NCBI GenBank assembly: GCA_035274845.1
Contig: DATENU010000022.1
Coordinates: forward strand, 310,001-374,000
Length of the DNA: 64,000 bases
From: Chthoniobacterales bacterium
Lineage (GTDB): Bacteria > Verrucomicrobiota > Verrucomicrobiia > Chthoniobacterales > UBA10450
Direction of reading: 5' to 3'
The notes below the pieces were generated by a model. The model was not told the DNA's origin, did not search any database, and saw only the letters and a list, made by a program, of their open reading frames with translations. Both the position numbers and the translations under genes were made by a program. Positions 1 to 8,206 of this stretch are shown piece after piece. Each line of letters starts with the position of its first letter. Within the stretch, counting starts at the first letter, position 1.

Positions 1-1525
1 CCGGCGTCAGCGTCAGATTGCCGTTCACGGTCGCCTGATAGGACAAGACGAACCTCGCATTCGTCACCATGACATTCCCCTGGATAAGGCCTCGGCCCGA
101 GAAGGTGCCTCCGAGAAGATCTACCTGATCGGCGATCAACCATCCGTTATTGACTGTTTCGCCGGCGCTCTGGATGTAACGAAAACCGGCGGACACGATG
201 AAGCGGCCTTCGTACAAGGTCCCGTGAAGAAAAAACTGGTAAGGCACCGTCTCGATGCGGCCTGCGTTCGTGAAATCCCCGGGCGCGTTGAAATGACGGG
301 AATGGCCGACTACAAAATTTCCGCCACTGAGGTTATCGTTGAAATTCCGAAACGCGTCGTTGCCAGTCAAATCGGTGACCGTCGCCGTATTCGACAGCGT
401 GATTGCCGAAGCGTTATGGACAACGTCGGCGCCGGCGAACTTTAACTGTGCATCCTTTGACAGGCTCCACGTCCCGCCGCTCAAGGTGTGCGTAGCCGGA
501 TCGAAATTCGAGAAACCTCCTGCAATGGTCATCACCGCTCCGAGAGAGAGCGAGATAGTCCCATCGTTCTGGAAAGGCTGGGTGATCGTGATCGCGCGCT
601 GCCCCAGCCCAAAGGTCCCGCTGGAAAGAATGTGACCAAGGTTTCGCAAGCCATCATTCCCCATGAGATCGACGATCCCGGAAGTCGCGCCAGCCAGGCT
701 GATCCAGCTGGCGAGGTTCACGATATCCGCTCCGTTAAAGCGCAACTCGACCGGCCCCGCGGGGGGATCCGCGGAGCCAATTGTAAACAGTCCGCCGGCG
801 AGCGTCCGCGTGGCCGCGTCAAAGTTCACCAGACCCGCCGCCGCCGTAAAGCTCGAAGGCGTGAAGCTCTGCGCCACGTTGAGTTGACCATCATTAAAAA
901 ACGGCGCGCCAGTCACAAACGCGTGATCGCTAATGAAGAGCGTGGCTGTCTTATCCAACCAGGCGAAATCTCGAAACGCGTCGTTCCCTGCTTCATCAAC
1001 CACCTTCGCGGAAGCTCCGGAGAGAGAGAAGTAGGAATCAGTCAGGCGCTCGATGTTGGCGCCATTGAATTGAAAGGTAGCCGCCCCTTGGTCGGCTGCG
1101 ATGTCACAGGAGCCGCTGAGGGTATTGTTCGCGAAGCGCGAGAACGTACCGGCATTGAACAGGGCCGGGCTGCCCGGCGTGGAAATAATCCGAATGTCAC
1201 CTGCCGCCGTTTGATTCGAGGTGGTGCCATTCACGTTCAAGGCGTGACCTGACACCTCGATCCGAGCAAAAAAGCCGGTAAGGTTCAGGTTCGAAATCGT
1301 CGCATCCGTATCGAGCTCGACCCAAAAACCATCTCCAATCGTGACATTGTAGAGCGTCGTCCCGTTGTTGTTCGGAACCTGCGCCGGAGACCAATTGCTC
1401 GGATCGCTGTAGAAGGAGGGCCCGAAGAGATTCAGAAACGTGGAATTCACCACGGTTTGAGCGGTGCAGAGGCTCGTGCCGAAAACGAAACAAATAACCG
1501 GGACGCTGCGCCTCCAAGGGAACAC
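1..1525 (-). CDS. Secreted beta-strand-repeat surface protein, N-terminal part (runs off the left edge)
   Basis: An open frame runs without a stop for about 508 codons from a GTG at 1525 to the window edge, so the C-terminus is missing. The first ~22 residues form a good signal peptide (MFPWRRS, a hydrophobic stretch, then a cut near TAQ). The mature part is rich in Gly, Asn, Thr and Ala, with short repeated units such as 'N..G.....A.....FDAATRTLAGGLF' and 'FSNFDPATHTLSGGTW'. This is the composition of autotransporter-like beta-helix passenger proteins. It starts 20 bases after the stop of the upstream GH15 gene on the same strand. The plus-strand frames across it are short and lack protein-like character. 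Family is inferred from composition; any autotransporter or sorting domain would lie outside the window. Confidence 0.75.
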   Translation of the reverse strand, partial: MFPWRRSVPVICFVFGTSLCTAQTVVNSTFLNLFGPSFYSDPSNWSPAQVPNNNGTTLYNVTIGDGFWVELDTDATISNLNLTGFFARIEVSGHALNVNGTTSNQTAAGDIRIISTPGSPALFNAGTFSRFANNTLSGSCDIAADQGAATFQFNGANIERLTDSYFSLSGASAKVVDEAGNDAFRDFAWLDKTATLFISDHAFVTGAPFFNDGQLNVAQSFTPSSFTAAAGLVNFDAATRTLAGGLFTIGSADPPAGPVELRFNGADIVNLASWISLAGATSGIVDLMGNDGLRNLGHILSSGTFGLGQRAITITQPFQNDGTISLSLGAVMTIAGGFSNFDPATHTLSGGTWSLSKDAQLKFAGADVVHNASAITLSNTATVTDLTGNDAFRNFNDNLSGGNFVVGHSRHFNAPGDFTNAGRIETVPYQFFLHGTLYEGRFIVSAGFRYIQSAGETVNNGWLIADQVDLLGGTFSGRGLIQGNVMVTNARFVLSYQATVNGNLTLTP

Positions 1526-1544
1526 GGGTCGAGTATCCCGCTCT

Positions 1545-3374
1545 CTAGTTTTTATGTAAAGAACTAACCATCTTTGGGCGCTCGGCCCTTTGCCGATAAT
1601 GCAAGGCTCGCGAGCCGCCGGAGAGTAGGTTCGCGGTATTGACCAGGGCGACATGAGTGAACGCCTGGGGAAAATTTCCGAGCTGGCGTTTGGCGTGCGG
1701 ATCGTATTCCTCGGAGAGAAGGCCGACGTCGTTACGCAATTCGAGCAGGCGCTCGAACAATTCGGTCGCTTCCGCCGTTCGCCCGAGCAAATGCAGGCAA
1801 TCGGCCAGCCAGAATGAACACGGCAGGAAGACCCCTTCGCCGCCGGGCAACCCGTCCACGTCATTGATCTCAGCGCGATACCGCAGGACAAAGCCGTTCC
1901 ACATCAGCTCGCGCCGGATCGCTTCGATGGTGTTGACGACCCGTTCGTCGTCGAGCGGGAGAAATCCCGTGAGCGGCATCATCAACAGGCTCGCGTCCAG
2001 CTCATCCGAGCCATAGAACTGGGTGAACGCTTTCTTCTTCGCGTTGTAACCGAGCTCGCACACCTGGGCGTGAATCTCGTCGCGAATTTTCTGCCAGCGC
2101 TCCAGGTTTTCTCCCGCCGCGCAACTGCAATCCTTGACCAGCTTCACCGCGCGATCGAACGCCAGCCAGGCCATCATTTTCGAATGGGTGAATTGCTGCG
2201 GCCCGCCGCGCACCTCCCAAATGCCTTCGTCCGGGTCCTGCCATTTCGTTTCGAGAAACTTCATCAGCTCCACCTGCATCCGCCATTCCACGTCATTCGT
2301 CTCGATCCCGGCCCGATGGGCGACATACATCGCGGCCAGGACTTCGCCGTAAACGTCGAGCTGGAACTGGTTCGACGCCGCGTTTCCAATCCGGACCGGC
2401 TTCGAATTCTCGTAACCGGCCAGCCACGGAACTTCGTACTCCTCGAGCCGGCGCTCTCCCATCACACCGTACATAATCTGCATCTGCGATGCGCTCCCGG
2501 CGATGGCTCGCAGGAGCCATTCCCGCCAGGCCCGCGCTTCGTCGAGATAACCGGAGGTCATCAGCGCGTAAAGGGTCAGGGTCGCGTCCCGCAGCCAGCA
2601 ATACCGGTAATCCCAATTGCGCACCCCGCCGATTTCTTCCGGCAACGACGTCGTCGCGGCCGCCACAATCCCGCCGGTCGGCGCGTAGGTAAGTCCCTTC
2701 AGGGTGATGAGGGAGCGAACAACCGCCTCCTGCCATTTCCCGTGCGGCTGGCATTTGCCCGACCATTCCTTCCAATACGCAATCGTATCGCGCAGGGCGT
2801 GCTCGTGGTTGATCCGGCGCGGCGCCTCCTCGTGCGAGGCAAACCAGGTCAGGACGAATGGCACCCGTTCGCCCTTCGCGACTGTAAACTCGGCCACCGT
2901 CGTCAGGTCTTCGCCGCGCGTCTCAACCGGCGTCCGAAGAACGAGCGCGTCCGGCCCGGCGATCGCTTCCAGCGCGCCGTCGCGTTTTCGCACCCAGGGA
3001 ACGATCCGGCCGTAATCGAAGCGGATGACCAGCTCCATCTTTAGCTCCACCTCGCCGCGCACTCCCTCGATGATCCGGACGATATCGGGGTCTTTTCCCC
3101 GCGGCGGCATGAAATCGATCAGTCGGACCGCGCCTTTCGCAGTCTCGATTTCAGTTTCGAGAATCAACGTGCCGTCGCGATAACATCGACGTGTGGCAGT
3201 CACTTCTTCCTTCGGCGAAAACAACCATCGCCCATTTTTTCGGTCGCCCAACAAAGCCGCAAAACAGGCGCCCGAATCAAAGCGAGGAAAACAGAGCCAG
3301 TCGACCGAACCGTCCCGCCCAACCAGGGCACCGGTCTGGGTGTCGCTCAAGAAGGCGTAATCTTCGATTTTCAT
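1545..3374 (-). CDS. Glycoside hydrolase family 15 protein (glucoamylase/trehalase-like)
   Basis: A 609-residue protein with the usual two-part layout: an N-terminal beta-sandwich (about 1-205, including 'SDTQTGALVGRDGSVDWLC') and a GH15 (alpha/alpha)6 barrel (about 215-600). 'NWDYRYCWLRDATLTL' (254-269) is the substrate-site signature. Candidate catalytic acids are E387 in 'GIWEVRG' and E555/E556 in 'LLSEEYDP', as in bacterial GH15 trehalases and glucoamylases. It would hydrolyse alpha-glucosidic bonds; whether the substrate is trehalose or an alpha-glucan cannot be decided from sequence alone. No signal peptide, so probably cytoplasmic. The ATG at 3374 starts directly with the conserved 'IEDYAFLSD' block. 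It diverges from the cyclase gene across a REP-rich spacer. Confidence 0.93.
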   Translation of the reverse strand: MKIEDYAFLSDTQTGALVGRDGSVDWLCFPRFDSGACFAALLGDRKNGRWLFSPKEEVTATRRCYRDGTLILETEIETAKGAVRLIDFMPPRGKDPDIVRIIEGVRGEVELKMELVIRFDYGRIVPWVRKRDGALEAIAGPDALVLRTPVETRGEDLTTVAEFTVAKGERVPFVLTWFASHEEAPRRINHEHALRDTIAYWKEWSGKCQPHGKWQEAVVRSLITLKGLTYAPTGGIVAAATTSLPEEIGGVRNWDYRYCWLRDATLTLYALMTSGYLDEARAWREWLLRAIAGSASQMQIMYGVMGERRLEEYEVPWLAGYENSKPVRIGNAASNQFQLDVYGEVLAAMYVAHRAGIETNDVEWRMQVELMKFLETKWQDPDEGIWEVRGGPQQFTHSKMMAWLAFDRAVKLVKDCSCAAGENLERWQKIRDEIHAQVCELGYNAKKKAFTQFYGSDELDASLLMMPLTGFLPLDDERVVNTIEAIRRELMWNGFVLRYRAEINDVDGLPGGEGVFLPCSFWLADCLHLLGRTAEATELFERLLELRNDVGLLSEEYDPHAKRQLGNFPQAFTHVALVNTANLLSGGSRALHYRQRAERPKMVSSLHKN

Positions 3375-3394
3375 CGTGGAACGTGGCCAGGCTT

Positions 3395-3572
3395 CAAGGA
3401 GCGGCGGTTTGAAACCGCCGTCTTCCTAGGAGGGACGCTTTCCAAAACGCCCTTCGTCCGGTGTAGCGACGCCGCTCTGTCGGCGTATTGAGCGCCGATC
3501 TCAAAAGCCGCTTTATACGGCGACAGAGCGCCGTCACTACAGTAACCGGCGGTTTCAAACCGCCGCTCCTTG
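3395..3572. repeat. Composite REP element with 26-bp terminal inverted repeats
   Basis: The left arm (3395-3420) and the right arm (3547-3572) are perfect reverse complements. Each contains a GGAG head and the stem GGCGGTTTGAAACCGCC. Nested inside are another partial arm (about 3429-3451) and a GTAG-headed pair (about 3458-3535, arms around 'CTGTCGGCG'). The element fills most of the shared upstream region of the divergent GH15 and cyclase genes, so promoter elements for both must be inside it or squeezed at its edges. Confidence 0.85.
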
Positions 3573-3604
3573 TTTCATCCATTCGCGCTGTCATCTTGTT
3601 CGAA

Positions 3605-4267
3605 ATGTCTGACGGCAACCTCATCGACCTCAGCCACACGGTCGAGCACGGGATGGTAACTTATAAAGGCCTCCCTGCCCCGATCGTTTGCGATTATCTC
3701 AGCCGCGAAGCGTCCCGGACCCGTTACGCCGCCGGGACCGAATTCCAGATCGGCAAGATCGAGATGGTCGCGAACACGGGGACCTATCTCGATAGTCCCT
3801 TCCATCGCTACCCGGACGGCGACGATCTCTCGCAGCTCAAACTCGAAACGCTCGCGAACCTCGATTGCGTCGTTGCGCGTGCAACCCTGCGGCAAAGTCG
3901 CGCGATCAATTCGCTGCCGATCGAACTGGCCGCGGTCCGCGGCAAAGCCCTCCTCGTACACACCGGCTGGGATGTTCACTGGCGGACCGATCAGTATTTC
4001 GAGGGTCACCCTCACCTGACAGGAGAGTTAGCGGAGTCTCTCGTGAAAGCCGGCGTCGCTCTGGTCGGAATCGATTCGTTCAACATCGATTCGACCGATG
4101 ACGGAACACGGCCGGTCCATTCCTCTTTGCTGGGTGCCGGCATTCCGATTGTCGAGCATATGTGCAATCTCGAGAAAATTCCCGATCGCGGCGCGCGCTT
4201 CTTCGCCGTGCCGGTGAAGGTTAAAGGTATGGGAACCTTTCCCGTCCGTGCCTTCGCGAAATTGTAG
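3605..4267 (+). CDS. Cyclase family protein (kynurenine formamidase-like)
   Basis: 220 residues from ATG 3605, which gives the family-typical N-terminus MSDGNLIDLSHTVEHGM; the longer frame upstream only translates the REP element. The family metal-binding motif HxGTHxDxPxH is present as 'NTGTYLDSPFH', so two of the usual His ligands are Asn and Tyr while Asp and the last His remain. 'LLVHTGWDVHW' and 'LVGIDSFNIDS' are further family blocks. Members hydrolyse N-formylkynurenine, isatin or related amides using metal ions. The GTY variant makes the substrate, and possibly the metal site, uncertain. The gene stands alone, convergent with the GNAT gene. Confidence 0.85.
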   Translation: MSDGNLIDLSHTVEHGMVTYKGLPAPIVCDYLSREASRTRYAAGTEFQIGKIEMVANTGTYLDSPFHRYPDGDDLSQLKLETLANLDCVVARATLRQSRAINSLPIELAAVRGKALLVHTGWDVHWRTDQYFEGHPHLTGELAESLVKAGVALVGIDSFNIDSTDDGTRPVHSSLLGAGIPIVEHMCNLEKIPDRGARFFAVPVKVKGMGTFPVRAFAKL

Positions 4268-4276
4268 CTTCCTTTC

Positions 4277-4350
4277 GTCCTCGTCCTCGTCCTCGTGCTC
4301 GTGCTCGTGCTCGATTCTGGCTCCTCTCGATCACGAGCAGGAGCACGAGA
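4277..4350. repeat. CTCGTC/CTCGTG hexamer repeat with inverted arm between convergent genes
   Basis: Six-base units (TCGTCC, then TCGTGC) run from about 4277 to 4312. A partly complementary arm with CGAGCAGGAGCACGAG lies at 4328-4350. The transcript could fold into a long hairpin from either strand. It sits exactly between the stop of the cyclase gene (4267) and the stop of the GNAT gene (4355), so a two-way terminator is plausible, though there is no U tract. Confidence 0.6.
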
Positions 4351-4354
4351 ACGA

Positions 4355-4843
4355 TTACGAATCGGAGCCAGCCAATCTCGCAATCCCATCCCTCGTTAGC
4401 CGGAACACCGTCCACTCATCCATCGGCTGCGCGCCGAGCTTGCGATAAAATTGGATCGCGGGCTCGTTCCAATCGAGGACTGCCCATTCCATTCGGCCGC
4501 AGCCCCGCTCCTTCGCGACTTGCGCGAGGCGTTCCAGCAAGGCGCGACCATAGCCTTTTCCGCGTTTTTCCGGCCTGACAAACAGATCTTCCAGGTAAAG
4601 CCCAGGCCGCCCGAGCCAGGTCGAAAAATTATGGAAATAGACTGCGAAGCCGACCGGCTCTTGCTCCTCCAGCGCGAGCAACACCTCCGCGGACGGCTTT
4701 GCGCCAAAAAGAACTTCGCGCAATCCCGCTTCCGTGGCGACCACCGCATCCGGCTCGCGCTCGTACTCCGCCAGTTCCCGGATCAAACTGAGAATGATCG
4801 GCAAGTCGGCATCCGTGGTCGTTCGAATTTTGAATGTTGCCAT
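4355..4843 (-). CDS. GNAT family N-acetyltransferase (diamine acetyltransferase-like)
   Basis: 162 residues covering one GNAT fold. The acetyl-CoA binding motif A is 'VRPEKRGKGYGRALLE' (R-x-x-G-x-G/A pattern), followed by 'WAVLDWNEPAIQFYRKLGA', typical of the spermidine/spermine (SSAT-like) branch. It transfers acetyl from acetyl-CoA to an amine; the amine acceptor is inferred only from overall similarity to that branch. The start MATFKIRTTTDAD begins the first beta-strand. A REP doublet lies 22 bases upstream of its start codon, leaving little room for a promoter between them. Confidence 0.9.
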   Translation of the reverse strand: MATFKIRTTTDADLPIILSLIRELAEYEREPDAVVATEAGLREVLFGAKPSAEVLLALEEQEPVGFAVYFHNFSTWLGRPGLYLEDLFVRPEKRGKGYGRALLERLAQVAKERGCGRMEWAVLDWNEPAIQFYRKLGAQPMDEWTVFRLTRDGIARLAGSDS

Positions 4844-4865
4844 AGCGTTGGACCAGAAGTTGCCT

Positions 4866-4928
4866 CAAGGAGCGGCGATTTGAAATCGCCGTTTTCGTTC
4901 GGCGGCGATTTCAAATCGCCGTTCCTTG
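4866..4928. repeat. 63-bp REP doublet (GGAG type)
   Basis: Two inverted arms with CAAGGAGCGGCGATTTG heads and the stem GGCGATTT/AAATCGCC. It is almost the same as the copy inside pxpC at 58772-58834, including the 63-base length. It lies between the glycosyltransferase stop (4933) and the GNAT start (4843), where it could also act as a transcript-end hairpin. Confidence 0.85.
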
Positions 4929-4932
4929 ACGC

Positions 4933-6483
4933 TTATCGCGATGCTGAGATCAACCTGTAGATCGTAAACTCAGGCGTTTGCTCGACCAGCGTCGCGTTCG
5001 TAGCGAGGTGCTGGGCGAACTCCGGATAATACTCGAGCCACCACTGGGTGCCGGCGTAAAAGACCAGGTGGGTCGCGCCGCGGGCCCGGAGTTTTTCCAG
5101 GTTCGCAATGATCTGTGCGCTATCGAGCGGGTTGCCGTCGTAAACGCCGTCTCCCAGGAAATGCCAGCCTTTGCGATGCGCATAATAGAAAACCGTCGGG
5201 TCGCCATCGGTCGCCGCGATGATCAAGGCGCTAGGGGTGGTGGCTTCGTTGAGTTCAAGACCGAGATCGCGAAGCGCCGCGGAAGCGGACCGATAAAACG
5301 GTTTCGCGCAGAGGTACGAAGAAACGGAAAACGAAATGACAAGCATCAGGGCAGCCGCCCAACGCAGGACGCGGGGGACTTGCGCGCGTCCGCCCACCCA
5401 GGCGCAGAAGCATCCCGCGAAGACAGCCGCGATCGGGACCAGCGGCAGCTGATACCATTGGTGGCGGTTCCCGTAGCCGGCGACGATAACAAACAGCGTC
5501 ATCGCCGCGAGCCACCAATGAAAGAACCGGGTGTGTTTGCCGCGCGGCGCGATCAGCGCGCCAAAAATCGCGAGCGTGAAAAGAACCAGCGTCAGGCTCG
5601 AAAACGCGGTTTGCCGAAGGATCCCCCAATACCAGGCGAAGTTCATGATTTGAATCCCGCCCGCCCCGAAGAAGTGATGCGGATAAAAACGCTCCGCGAT
5701 CCGATGCGCATGCCAGTACCAAATCGCCGCCGGGACCAGTGCGACCGCCGCGAAGAGCCAAAGCTCCCGGCGAATGAAAATGTCTTTCCAAGGAGCGGCG
5801 CTTTCCAAACCGCCGTCTTCGTTTTCAAGAGCGTCTCGCTCTTCACTTCCAGGATAAATGGGCGGTTTGGAAAGCGCCCCTCCTTGGTTTCGACACAACG
5901 CCAGATAAAACAGCGGCGCGCCGATGATCGCCATCGGCAGCTTGACCAGCAACGCGAGCGAAACCAAAACCGCCGAGGATATGAGCCACTTCAAGCGCTC
6001 TTCCTCAATCCACCGCAGAAAAAAATAACTGCCCGCGATCGTGAGACTGAGCGACGGCACGTCCGGCATGAACGCGCGGCTCGCGGCGATGCTCAGGGGC
6101 GCGAAGGCATAGAAAAAAGTCGCCCAAATCGCCGCGAATTCGCCAAAAATCCGGCGGACCAGCAGAAAGAAAAATGGGAGCGACGCAATGAAAAAGAGGA
6201 CGCCCTGGATCCGCCCGATCCATTCCTGGACACCCGCGCTCCGGTAAGAGAACGCCGCCAGGAATGGCAGAATCGGAAACTCGGTCCCCACGTATCCGCG
6301 CTCGTTGCCCGCCCAATCGATTTGGGGACGCGTGAAATGGAAACCGTTCTCGAAATAATTCCGGGCGATCGCGGCGACATCGCTTTGCCGCCAGCTCCAG
6401 GGATCGATGAACGGCTGGTCGAGCCCGATCATGCGCACCCCGAGAGCCGCCACCACGATCGAAATTAGGAGAAATCGGGACAC
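4933..6483 (-). CDS. ArnT/GT39-like membrane glycosyltransferase with an in-frame REP insert
   Basis: About 516 residues from GTG 6483 (VSRFLLISIVVAALGV gives the first membrane helix; ATG 6431 is the alternative). The long upstream extension of the frame overlaps a real divergent gene and a repeat, so it was rejected. 'DPWSWRQSDVAAIARNYFENG' is the first periplasmic loop of GT-C enzymes that use polyprenyl-phosphate sugars. About ten hydrophobic segments follow, then a soluble C-terminal domain with 'YYAHRKGWHF'. It probably transfers a sugar to a lipid or protein outside the cytoplasmic membrane. Residues translated from 5887-5789 (from 'QGGALSKPP' to 'ESAAPW') are a 33-residue REP insert in a loop before 'FIRRELWLFA'. 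Alone, divergent from the next gene. Confidence 0.85.
   Translation of the reverse strand: MSRFLLISIVVAALGVRMIGLDQPFIDPWSWRQSDVAAIARNYFENGFHFTRPQIDWAGNERGYVGTEFPILPFLAAFSYRSAGVQEWIGRIQGVLFFIASLPFFFLLVRRIFGEFAAIWATFFYAFAPLSIAASRAFMPDVPSLSLTIAGSYFFLRWIEEERLKWLISSAVLVSLALLVKLPMAIIGAPLFYLALCRNQGGALSKPPIYPGSEERDALENEDGGLESAAPWKDIFIRRELWLFAAVALVPAAIWYWHAHRIAERFYPHHFFGAGGIQIMNFAWYWGILRQTAFSSLTLVLFTLAIFGALIAPRGKHTRFFHWWLAAMTLFVIVAGYGNRHQWYQLPLVPIAAVFAGCFCAWVGGRAQVPRVLRWAAALMLVISFSVSSYLCAKPFYRSASAALRDLGLELNEATTPSALIIAATDGDPTVFYYAHRKGWHFLGDGVYDGNPLDSAQIIANLEKLRARGATHLVFYAGTQWWLEYYPEFAQHLATNATLVEQTPEFTIYRLISASR
5789..5887. repeat. 99-bp REP doublet translated inside the glycosyltransferase
   Basis: Inverted arms: the left one (from 5789) starts CCAAGGAGCGGCGCTTTCC, and the right one (to 5887) is its reverse complement with one mismatch. 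Between them is a small GAGCGTCTCGCTC hairpin. The length is 33 codons, the host reading frame has no stop in it and continues normally on both sides. Confidence 0.85.
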
Positions 6484-6497
6484 AATAACGGATGTTC

Positions 6498-6582
6498 CAA
6501 ACTGCAGCGCTTTAGTCGCCCCGCTCGGTCGAGGCGTCTCTTTTTCGCACCATACGGCGACCCAGCGCCGTCGCTGCAGTTT
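6498..6582. repeat. REP-like doublet with GCAG head
   Basis: Inverted ends AAACTGCAGCG/CGCTGCAGTTT with internal stems GGCG/CGCC. It lies 15 bases upstream of the proposed GTG start of the glycosyltransferase and 66 bases upstream of the divergent secreted-protein gene, so it occupies their shared promoter region. The head is GCAG rather than GTAG or GGAG, so family membership is by layout only. Confidence 0.6.
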
Positions 6583-6648
6583 GCATCGCGTCTTGACAAA
6601 CTGCCCGGTTAAAGTCAATCGAGTACAGGCGGTTCGTTCGATTCCGGG

Positions 6649-7179
6649 ATGAAGACAATTGTTACTTTTGCCGTTGTCGCCCTCGCCTTCGCGGGCGTGG
6701 CGCCGGCCCGCGCCGCGGAGGAGCCGCAACTCGTCCAGGTGGTCGATTTTTCCAAGCTCCTCCCTCTTCTGCCAAACGCCCCGGCCGATTGGACGGCAGA
6801 CAAGGCCGAAGGCTCCACCGAAGACATCGGCGGCAACAAGATCACCAGTGTTCATCGCGACTACAAAAAAGGCGATGGCGACACCGCGCCCACGACCTCG
6901 ATCAGCATTCTCGATTCGGCGGCGAACCCGGATTACGTCTCGTCCACGACGGCCGCCTGGAGCATGAGCACTTCCACCCCGGAGGGCTACACCAAGACCC
7001 TGACCATCGAAGACATGCCCGGCTTTGAAACCTTTGAAAATGAAGGCAAACACGGCACGCTCTGGCTGATGGTCGCCAAGCGCTACGTCCTCACCATCGA
7101 GACCCAAAACCAGGAGTCGAAAGAACTCCAGGAATGGCTCAAGCGGATCGACGTGAAGAAGCTGGCGGAAGTGAAGTAA
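6649..7179 (+). CDS. Secreted protein of unknown function
   Basis: 176 residues. MKTIVTFAVVALAFAG followed by 'APARAAEE' is a clear Sec signal peptide with an AxA cleavage site. The mature part is acidic, lysine-rich and free of Cys. It contains 'LPNAPADWTADKAEGST', 'DYKKGDGDTAPTTSISILDS' and a C-terminal 'QEWLKRIDVKKLAEVK'. This resembles small periplasmic proteins from related bacteria in which an 'LP..P.GW....' opening is followed by a single beta-sheet domain. I do not recognise a named family. It is preceded by a REP-like element and has no obvious partner. Confidence 0.75.
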   Translation: MKTIVTFAVVALAFAGVAPARAAEEPQLVQVVDFSKLLPLLPNAPADWTADKAEGSTEDIGGNKITSVHRDYKKGDGDTAPTTSISILDSAANPDYVSSTTAAWSMSTSTPEGYTKTLTIEDMPGFETFENEGKHGTLWLMVAKRYVLTIETQNQESKELQEWLKRIDVKKLAEVK

Positions 7180-7195
7180 AGCAGTTGTGTCATCC

Positions 7196-7271
7196 CCAAG
7201 GAGGGGCGCTTTCCCACCCCCCCATCCCCTCTGCCGGTCCCGCAGTTGCGGGATAAACCGCCGGCACTTGG
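7196..7271. repeat. Degenerate REP doublet
   Basis: The left arm is CCAAGGAGGGGCGCTTTCC. The right part contains a 28-base block (7236-7263: a CCCGCAGTTGCGGG hairpin, then ATAAACCGCCG) that recurs exactly at 55075-55102. The arms are no longer fully complementary. It lies just upstream of the gene starting at 7324. Confidence 0.65.
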
Positions 7272-7323
7272 GCTCCAATTTTCTCGCCGCTCCCGCCTGG
7301 CCAGCTACCATTGTCGCGCCTCC

Positions 7324-8199
7324 ATGAAGCCATTTCTTCCTTGTCTGGCTACGCTGCTGTTTGTCTTCCCGGTGTCGCTAACCGCGCACCGCGACCTCGC
7401 CGGCGACGTCTTTCCAATTGTGAAAGTGGAGAATGGAAATTTCGCGATCTATTTCTACAACAATGCGCGTCCAAGTGTTGACGACAACGATATTCAGGGG
7501 AAGAACAGGCCGGTCTTTCGCATCGTCTATTCTCCAGGCGGAGAACTACTCGGACCTCGCGCGCGCTCAGATAAATTCACAGCGGAAGCGTTGTCGAATG
7601 GAAGTTCCATGGTTTACGACAAGACGATCCGGGTCGGAGATGAGACCGTCTTCTTCGAGAACGACCTGCTCCGGGCGAAACCATCCTATTCCTTCGAGAA
7701 AAATGGGGTGCGACAGCATCGACGGCTGCCCTGGCCGGAGAAGGTGGAGATCGATTATGTGGCCGACGCGCTGGTGGACGAAAGGTCGCTGGCTCTGTCC
7801 GTCGCCCTCGAGAAAGGCAAGCTGGCCGTATATCATTTCGATCGCACGAAATTCGAGATGCCGGCCTCTGTGGTGATTGGCGAGCCAACGTTTATCTACG
7901 ACTTTCCCCGCGCCTCGAACCTTGTCCGGGTGGAGGACCGTTATTGGCTCGGCTGGATTCGCTACAACCGCGAGAAAGATAAATTGGAAACCATCCTGAG
8001 CGATTGGAAGCCCGGCGAAGAGAAGGCGCACGACACCCTCGTGGACTTACCCACCACCTGGAATACCGAGATTTCCCTGGCAGCGATTGGAAACGATTTG
8101 TGCCTCGCCTACGCCGGGCCCCCCGCCGATGCGTCCGCAGCCCAGAGCCGGATCGTAACGCTATTTCGCAAGACCACCGAGCTGACCACCGCTCATTAG
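7324..8199 (+). CDS. Secreted protein of unknown function
   Basis: 291 residues from ATG 7324 (MKPFLPCLATLLFVFPVSLTA is a signal peptide; the upstream frame translates the REP relic). The mature protein has beta-strand-rich stretches such as 'VKVENGNFAIYFYNN', 'FPRASNLVRVEDRYWLGWIRY' and 'ISLAAIGNDLCLAYAG', spaced like blades of a small beta-propeller. No catalytic motif is seen. It ends 7 bases before the stop of the convergent ankyrin gene. Function unknown. Confidence 0.75.
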   Translation: MKPFLPCLATLLFVFPVSLTAHRDLAGDVFPIVKVENGNFAIYFYNNARPSVDDNDIQGKNRPVFRIVYSPGGELLGPRARSDKFTAEALSNGSSMVYDKTIRVGDETVFFENDLLRAKPSYSFEKNGVRQHRRLPWPEKVEIDYVADALVDERSLALSVALEKGKLAVYHFDRTKFEMPASVVIGEPTFIYDFPRASNLVRVEDRYWLGWIRYNREKDKLETILSDWKPGEEKAHDTLVDLPTTWNTEISLAAIGNDLCLAYAGPPADASAAQSRIVTLFRKTTELTTAH

Positions 8200-8206
8200 A
8201 TAATGC

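Noticed and set aside
488..1252. 254-codon plus-strand frame at the left edge
   Set aside because: The minus-strand frame here is open for 508 codons and starts with a signal peptide, so the plus frame is a shadow.
2070..3044. 324-codon open frame on the plus strand
   Set aside because: Antisense shadow of the GH15 gene; arginine/proline-rich with no family features.
4978..6468. 496-codon open frame on the plus strand
   Set aside because: Antisense of the glycosyltransferase; composition (Arg, Gln, Glu heavy) is typical of a GC-rich shadow frame.
6484..7311. Long N-terminal extension of the glycosyltransferase frame
   Set aside because: It overlaps the divergent secreted-protein gene at 6649 and a REP-like element; the first membrane helix starts at GTG 6483.
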